This document shows positions 52,658 to 55,932 of a stretch of 55,932 nt of DNA, one piece after another. The number at the start of each line of letters is the position of its first letter. Position 1 is the stretch's first letter. Under the pieces are notes generated by a model that saw nothing but the letters and a program-made list of their open reading frames with translations, did no database searches and had not been told where the DNA came from. The stretch is from Ideonella sp. MAG2 (GTDB lineage Bacteria > Pseudomonadota > Gammaproteobacteria > Burkholderiales > Burkholderiaceae_C). Where the stretch lies: assembly GCA_004359425.1 (NCBI GenBank), contig PTEU01000002.1, positions 1,561,827 to 1,617,758 of the forward strand, given 5' to 3'. Position numbers and translations under genes: made by a program.

Positions 52658-53554
52658 TCACCATCCCACAAAGGCATCACGCCCTTCGATCACCAATTGC
52701 ACTTTTCGGCCAAAAGGCATGGTGACTTTGGTGGGCACATGGCCGAAAGGCAGGCCCGTCACGATGGGCGTCGTGCAGACACTGCGCAGGTGTGCCAACA
52801 TGGCCTTGACCGTGTAGCCACGGTCCAGTGGGCTGGGTTTGTAGTCAGAGATGCGCCCCACCAACACCGCCTTTTGGGCTTGTAGCACGCCCGCCTGGTG
52901 CAGTTGCAGCAGCATGCGCTCGACCCGATAGGGATGCTCGTTCACGTCTTCAATGAACAGGATGCCGCCCTTGACCTTGGGCCAGTGTGGGGTGCCTAAC
53001 AGCGAGCAGAGCACCGTCAGATTGCCGCCCCACAGCAGGCCTTGGGCGCTGAGCCCATCAAAGCCTGCCTCAGTTTTGAAGCCCACGGCCTCTAACTCGC
53101 CGCTCATGGCTTCCATGAAGCAGTCTGGGGTGATCTCATCGAGCGTCTCGCGCCCAAAGTCATCGACAGCATGTGGCCCACACCAACTGGGTGCTTTGGT
53201 GTGGGCCAGCATGCCCATTTGCAAGGCCGTGAGGTCGCTATAGCCCACCCAACGGGTACCACGTTCCACACTTTGGGCCAGGAGGCGCCAATCGATGCCA
53301 TCCAGCAAGCGGGTCAGGCCATAACCGCCACGGCTGGCCAGCGCCACGCTGGGCGCGGCAGCCGCCACACGGTGGATGGCGGCCAAGCGCTGTTCGTCGC
53401 TGCCGCCAAAGCGCTGATGTTTGGCCAGTGCGGCTTCATCGACCTGAACCTCAAAGCCACAGGCCTTCAGGCGCTTCACGGCCAACTTCAGGCCTGCGCC
53501 GGTGGGCAATACGCCAGAGGGCGTGTAGATGGTCAGCGTTTGGGGTGCGCTCAT
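52658..53554 (-). CDS. ldcA: Muramoyltetrapeptide LD-carboxypeptidase
   Basis: A 298-residue S66-family peptidase. GYSDLTALQ carries the nucleophile Ser (oxyanion region before it is SRGGYGLTRLL), and IEDVNEHPYRVERM carries the Glu. The His lies near the C-terminus (FGHVPTKVTMPFG). It removes the terminal D-Ala from muropeptides for cell-wall recycling. I start at ATG 53554 with an AAAGG site; it lies 11 bases after tadA. Confidence 0.92.
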   Translation of the reverse strand: MSAPQTLTIYTPSGVLPTGAGLKLAVKRLKACGFEVQVDEAALAKHQRFGGSDEQRLAAIHRVAAAAPSVALASRGGYGLTRLLDGIDWRLLAQSVERGTRWVGYSDLTALQMGMLAHTKAPSWCGPHAVDDFGRETLDEITPDCFMEAMSGELEAVGFKTEAGFDGLSAQGLLWGGNLTVLCSLLGTPHWPKVKGGILFIEDVNEHPYRVERMLLQLHQAGVLQAQKAVLVGRISDYKPSPLDRGYTVKAMLAHLRSVCTTPIVTGLPFGHVPTKVTMPFGRKVQLVIEGRDAFVGW

Positions 53555-53565
53555 GATCAGGCCTT

Positions 53566-54201
53566 TCAAGGCTGTGACGTGTCGTCATCCGGAGTCAGCT
53601 CTTGGGCGTCTCCGGTGGGGATGGTGTCGCTGGAAGGGTCGGGGCCTGCATCCAGAGGCGCAGCCGCACCAACGCTGGCTTGGCGCAAGGCTTGCTGCTG
53701 GGCCTTTTGTTGCGTGCGGCGTTCGGCAAAAAAATCTCGCAGCACTTGGCCGCAGGCCTCGGCCATCACCCCGCCTTGCAACAGAGTGTGATGGTTCAAC
53801 TGGGCGATGTCGAACACATTGATCACCGACCCTGCAGCGCCGGTCTTGGGATCGAACGCCCCAAAAACCACGCGCTTGAAGCGCGCATGCAGCAAGGCCA
53901 TGGCGCACATGGCACAGGGCTCCAAAGTCACGAAGAGTTCGCAATCCGGCAGCCGATAGTTCTCGACCAGTTGCGCGGCATGTCGCAGCGCCACCAGCTC
54001 AGCGTGGGCCGTTGGGTCATGCGTGGTGATGGGCCGGTTGTAGCCGGTGGCCAGCACTTGGCCCTGGCGCATGATCACCGCCCCCACCGGCACCTCGCCC
54101 ACCAGCCAGGCGTTATGGGCTTGGTCCAGCGCCAAGCGCATGCCTTGCTCTAGAGCAGGGTCGGCCGCCAGGGCTTGGGTGTGAGGCAGGATCAGGCTCA
54201 T
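53566..54201 (-). CDS. tadA: tRNA adenosine deaminase TadA
   Basis: A 211-residue deaminase. THDPTAHAELVALR holds the zinc His and the proton-shuttle Glu; TLEPCAMCAMALLHAR holds the two zinc Cys. It makes inosine at the wobble base of tRNA-Arg(ACG). The last 60 residues are a disordered Gln/Ala/Asp tail beyond the catalytic domain. I start at ATG 54201, which overlaps the J-domain gene stop by ATGA. Confidence 0.92.
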   Translation of the reverse strand: MSLILPHTQALAADPALEQGMRLALDQAHNAWLVGEVPVGAVIMRQGQVLATGYNRPITTHDPTAHAELVALRHAAQLVENYRLPDCELFVTLEPCAMCAMALLHARFKRVVFGAFDPKTGAAGSVINVFDIAQLNHHTLLQGGVMAEACGQVLRDFFAERRTQQKAQQQALRQASVGAAAPLDAGPDPSSDTIPTGDAQELTPDDDTSQP

Positions 54202-54906
54202 GCTGCGTTCGTGCGCCAGCGCTTCAAAGTTTGCTTGCGCGCAACAGGGTCTAACAAGGCTTGGGCGTCGTCTTGCGCCCGCTGCAGCCAAGCTTGTAGG
54301 GCACTTTGTTCTTGAGCAAGCAGGGGCCATGCCATCTCGGGCTGCCATTGGCGCAGCGGCTTGCGGGGCGGCATATAAGGCTCAAACGGTGCCATCAGGC
54401 CTTTCAGCTCTGCTTGAAGCGAGCTCACTTGCTCCTTGAGTACAGCGTTATAGGCGGCCAAGCGCTCGTCGGCCAAGGCGCCCACGCCGCCCTCGGTGGC
54501 GGCCCACTCGAGCTGCAGCTGCAAAAGGGTCAGCAAGTCTTTCGCATCGTTGGCTTGGTTGACCTTTTGCATCAAGGCATGGCGGCGGGCGCGGTCGGCG
54601 TCGTCGCTGGCCCGATCGGGGTGCAAGGCGCTGGCCAGCTTGCGGTAGATCTCGCGCAAAGACTGGCTGACGGCATGGGCTGCCTGAGGCGTCGCGATGC
54701 CACCGCCCTCCCCTTTGGCCTGTTGCCGCGCTTGGCGTTTGGCTTGACGCTTGGCCTCGCGCGCCGCAAACACGGCTTCTTCTTCAGCAAACTGTGCTTG
54801 GGCTTGGCTGCGCAGCGCGGCCATGGTGGCGGCGAGAGCCGCTTCAGGCGAGTCGTGCTCGTGCGGGTTGACCTGCACGCCGAAGACCTCTTCCAAGTGG
54901 GCGAGG

Positions 54907-55932
<1,026 letters not shown>

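Overview
The window looks like a chromosome segment of a Burkholderiales betaproteobacterium, most likely Comamonadaceae. The evidence is high GC, a PuuA/SpuC/Pot polyamine cluster, the gene order tmk-holB-pilZ-tatD-ankyrin, a YbgC-like thioesterase fused to a GNAT domain, and DUF4936 followed by an NRDE protein. It divides at about position 12,017 into a mobile island on the left and core chromosome on the right.

Island (1 to about 12,016). The left part is integrative-element backbone: three coupled unknown genes on the minus strand (1-1297), then ssb, a DUF932 gene, a DUF7673-like gene, a truncated stbB, a frameshifted small gene and an alpA-type regulator. The cargo (4792-11415, all plus strand) is five genes: a TIR-TPR protein, a serine alpha/beta hydrolase, a helical-repeat/trypsin-like protease, a second FxsC-like TIR protein, and a deviant ParA/MinD-type ATPase with KGGTGR in its P-loop. 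Two pairs overlap by GTGA. This looks like a multi-component biological-conflict (anti-phage or abortive) cassette and is the best candidate for an undescribed system. It is followed by a shrunken IS3-family element that supplies the ATPase stop codon, and by the 3' half of a tRNA-Val(GAC) gene, which marks the island's attachment site.

Chromosome, 12,017-29,300. A long minus-strand polyamine regulon runs towards the tRNA remnant: class III aminotransferase, puuB, puuD, puuA, spuC, potF-potG-potH-potI, a porin-like gene, puuC, a second glutamine-synthetase-like gene and a DMT exporter. A divergent Lrp/AsnC regulator and an agmatinase gene lie beside it. With the Arg/Lys/Orn decarboxylase at 38606-40861, the window can encode arginine to agmatine to putrescine to GABA, plus uptake of external polyamines.

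Chromosome, 29,300-55,932. This holds mostly housekeeping genes: ankyrin, tatD, pilZ, holB, tmk, mltG, ygfZ, NRDE, thioesterase-GNAT, hydrolase, decarboxylase, nfeD/qmcA, tRNA-Ser(GGA), an SDR, a large TonB-dependent receptor, a peptide ABC transporter, ldcA, tadA, a J-domain-like gene and guaA.

Caution. At least four places look like joins of two genes each cut short: stbB with the DUF7673 gene near 3810, the porin near 16,100 (with an exact 34-bp duplicate), the peptide permease with an ATPase near 47,835, and guaA with the J-domain gene near 55,108. The guaA join removes an essential C-terminus, so some or all may be assembly artefacts. All identifications come from reading motifs; no database search was run.
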